Below are positions 5,364-6,520 of a stretch of DNA of 6,520 nt, piece after piece. The DNA lies in NCBI GenBank assembly GCA_003645495.1, contig QNFK01000113.1, forward strand, positions 1 through 6,520. The letters are read 5' to 3'. A program made the translations under genes and the position numbers. Numbering within the stretch: position 1 is the first letter of the stretch; the number at the start of each line of letters is the position of its first letter. The DNA comes from Gammaproteobacteria bacterium. GTDB taxonomy: Bacteria > Pseudomonadota > Gammaproteobacteria > Steroidobacterales > Woeseiaceae. The notes under the pieces were generated by a model that was given only the letters and a program-made list of their open reading frames with translations, made no database searches and was not told where the DNA came from.

Positions 5364-5367
5364 AGCA

Positions 5368-6520
5368 ATGTCAGTTAATGCCGTGAGTGTCCGTCGATCG
5401 GGCAGGTTTCGTTTACATAAGCAGTCAGCACCTACAGTTTTGCACCCCGTCAAAGTGCGGGAAATTCGCGATGCGCTAGCGCCCGATTCGCGCTATCGAA
5501 CACCATTTCGTCCTGTCGGCGCCAACAGCTCCGCCACGGACTGTACATCTTCTGCCGCCGGAACGGTCATAGACGTTTCGGCACTTGCTGAAATCAGGAA
5601 CATCGATACCTACGGTGACACAGTTACTGTGCAGGCCGGGGTGCGAATTGGTGACCTTGCAGGACAACTTGCAAAACACGGTCTCGAGCTCGCCGGTGCC
5701 CACGACCTGATGAGCCGTACCGTCGGTGGCGCCGTCGCCGGAGCCTGTATCGGGCCAGCGTTCGGCGATGACGGTGCGTTCTTTGCCTCCCAGGTAAAGA
5801 GCATTCGGGTGATTACGCCAAACGGCAAACCAATCCACATAAGAAGCGAGCAGAACAATCTGCTAAACGCTTTTCGCCTCAGCTTTGGCATGCTCGGCAT
5901 CATCTATGAAGTTGAGCTGAAAGTTCGGCCAATCCGAGTATTTTCAGTTACTCATCGTCGCTGTACGTTTGAGCAATTCGCCGCAGTTTCAGAGCGTTTG
6001 TCTAACATCGATGTCGGCCTGAAGTACTTTCTGCTGCCATTTCGCAATCGTGTGTATCTCGACCTGCGTCGGCATAGTCCCGACGCTCGCGCAGGACATC
6101 GCATTCCATGGAAAATCAAGGACTGGGGCGAGAGCACCGTCTTGCCGCATGTTTTTAAATCCATCAACCGGGTGGTCCCGGTTGCAGGCATGCGGTACCG
6201 ACTCATTGACGAGGTCAGCAAGATGACCCAGGGTCTGGTCAGCACGCGACTGGTCAATTCCGGAAGTAACTTCACCGCACAGATGAGCAGTTCAAAAGGT
6301 GACGACGCCGCACGACGTCTGCATTACTCAACCTGGTTTTTCCCGGCAGCAGATTTCGCGATTGTGGTGCAGGCGTATCGCGAGTTCTGCCTGCGCGTTC
6401 ACAAGGACAGCGGATTCCGCTGCGATATGCCAACAGTCGGCTTCAGAATCAGCCGGGACCGGTCTGCGTTGCTGTCGCCAAGTTTTGACGAACCGATGAT
6501 CGCGCTGCGGGCGATATCGA
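5368..6520 (+). CDS. FAD-binding oxidoreductase, lactone-oxidase (ALO/GULO)-like (3' end outside window)
   Basis: The ATG at 5368 follows GGAG with a six-base spacer and opens a frame of 384 codons that is uninterrupted to the window edge. Residues about 22-190 form a PCMH/VAO-type FAD domain: RPVGANSSATD (48-58), VIDVSAL.EIRNID (67-80), VTVQAGVRIGDLAGQL (86-101), TVGGAVAGACIGPAFGDDGA (118-137), SQVKSIRVITPNGK (141-154) and LSFGMLGIIYEVELKVRP (171-188). Residues 200-384 look like the substrate/cap domain of the D-arabinono-1,4-lactone oxidase family, with LLSPSFDEPMIAL (368-380) near the end. In aldonolactone oxidases a GSGHS-type segment often carries a histidine bound to FAD; here the equivalent is GANSS, so FAD is probably non-covalent. 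No signal peptide is seen. The substrate is unknown; sugar lactones, alditols or other hydroxylated compounds are possible. The gene is preceded by a c-di-GMP riboswitch, which implies regulation by that messenger. Confidence 0.85.
   Translation, partial: MSVNAVSVRRSGRFRLHKQSAPTVLHPVKVREIRDALAPDSRYRTPFRPVGANSSATDCTSSAAGTVIDVSALAEIRNIDTYGDTVTVQAGVRIGDLAGQLAKHGLELAGAHDLMSRTVGGAVAGACIGPAFGDDGAFFASQVKSIRVITPNGKPIHIRSEQNNLLNAFRLSFGMLGIIYEVELKVRPIRVFSVTHRRCTFEQFAAVSERLSNIDVGLKYFLLPFRNRVYLDLRRHSPDARAGHRIPWKIKDWGESTVLPHVFKSINRVVPVAGMRYRLIDEVSKMTQGLVSTRLVNSGSNFTAQMSSSKGDDAARRLHYSTWFFPAADFAIVVQAYREFCLRVHKDSGFRCDMPTVGFRISRDRSALLSPSFDEPMIALRAIS

Larger units (their letters stand above)
4997..5367. other. 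Divergent intergenic control region
   Basis: This 371-bp gap separates the DUF4412-like gene (leftward) from the FAD oxidoreductase gene (rightward). It holds the candidate promoters near 5072-5126, the GEMM-I aptamer, the putative switch segment and the ribosome-site hairpin. A six-T run at 5306-5311 follows only a weak 4-bp stem (ATCG 5288-5291 with CGAT 5300-5303) and is not called as a terminator. No convincing leftward promoter for the DUF4412-like gene was recognised, although the 4997-5100 part is AT-rich. Confidence 0.6.

Overview
The window looks like chromosomal DNA from a proteobacterium, probably a gammaproteobacterium. This rests on Shine-Dalgarno-led compact genes, Sec and Tat export signals, a DUF4412-type periplasmic protein, a Tat-exported dienelactone hydrolase and a class I cyclic-di-GMP (GEMM) riboswitch. 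The taxonomic call is an inference from gene types, not a search result. No tRNA, rRNA, insertion sequence, CRISPR array or phage gene was seen.

Layout: five genes lie on the minus strand. Reading leftwards from the divergent intergenic region they are a DUF4412-like exported protein (4996-4175), a PLP fold-type II threonine/serine dehydratase-like enzyme (4075-3116), a Sec-exported imidazolonepropionase-type amidohydrolase (3036-1693), an exported DUF4097-like beta-solenoid protein with six 18-residue DGSGSI repeats (1576-863) and a Tat-exported dienelactone hydrolase that runs off the left edge (745-1). On the plus strand a single gene, an FAD-binding oxidoreductase resembling the D-arabinono-1,4-lactone oxidase / L-gulonolactone oxidase family, begins at 5368 and runs off the right edge. 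Both edge genes are open reading frames truncated only by the window.

The most notable element is in the 371-bp divergent gap between 4997 and 5367. Bases about 5131-5217 on the plus strand can be folded by hand into a GEMM-I cyclic-di-GMP aptamer: a closing P1 helix, a GAAA-capped arm, the conserved GCAAA segment, an 11-nt tetraloop receptor with a covarying pair, and a 3' GCGGGGTTGCC. It lies upstream of and in the same orientation as the FAD oxidoreductase. Between aptamer and start codon are a sequence that could compete for the aptamer's 3' strand (GGCAAC, 5270-5275) and a hairpin (5324-5363) that buries the gene's Shine-Dalgarno. The simplest reading is translational control of a flavin oxidoreductase by cyclic-di-GMP.

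Four of the five minus-strand products carry export signals, so this side of the window is largely a set of periplasmic or cell-envelope proteins with hydrolytic or structural roles, plus one cytoplasmic PLP enzyme. The 79-117 bp gaps allow partial co-transcription, but several gaps contain hairpins that do not look like ordinary terminators. No shared pathway can be demonstrated from the sequence.
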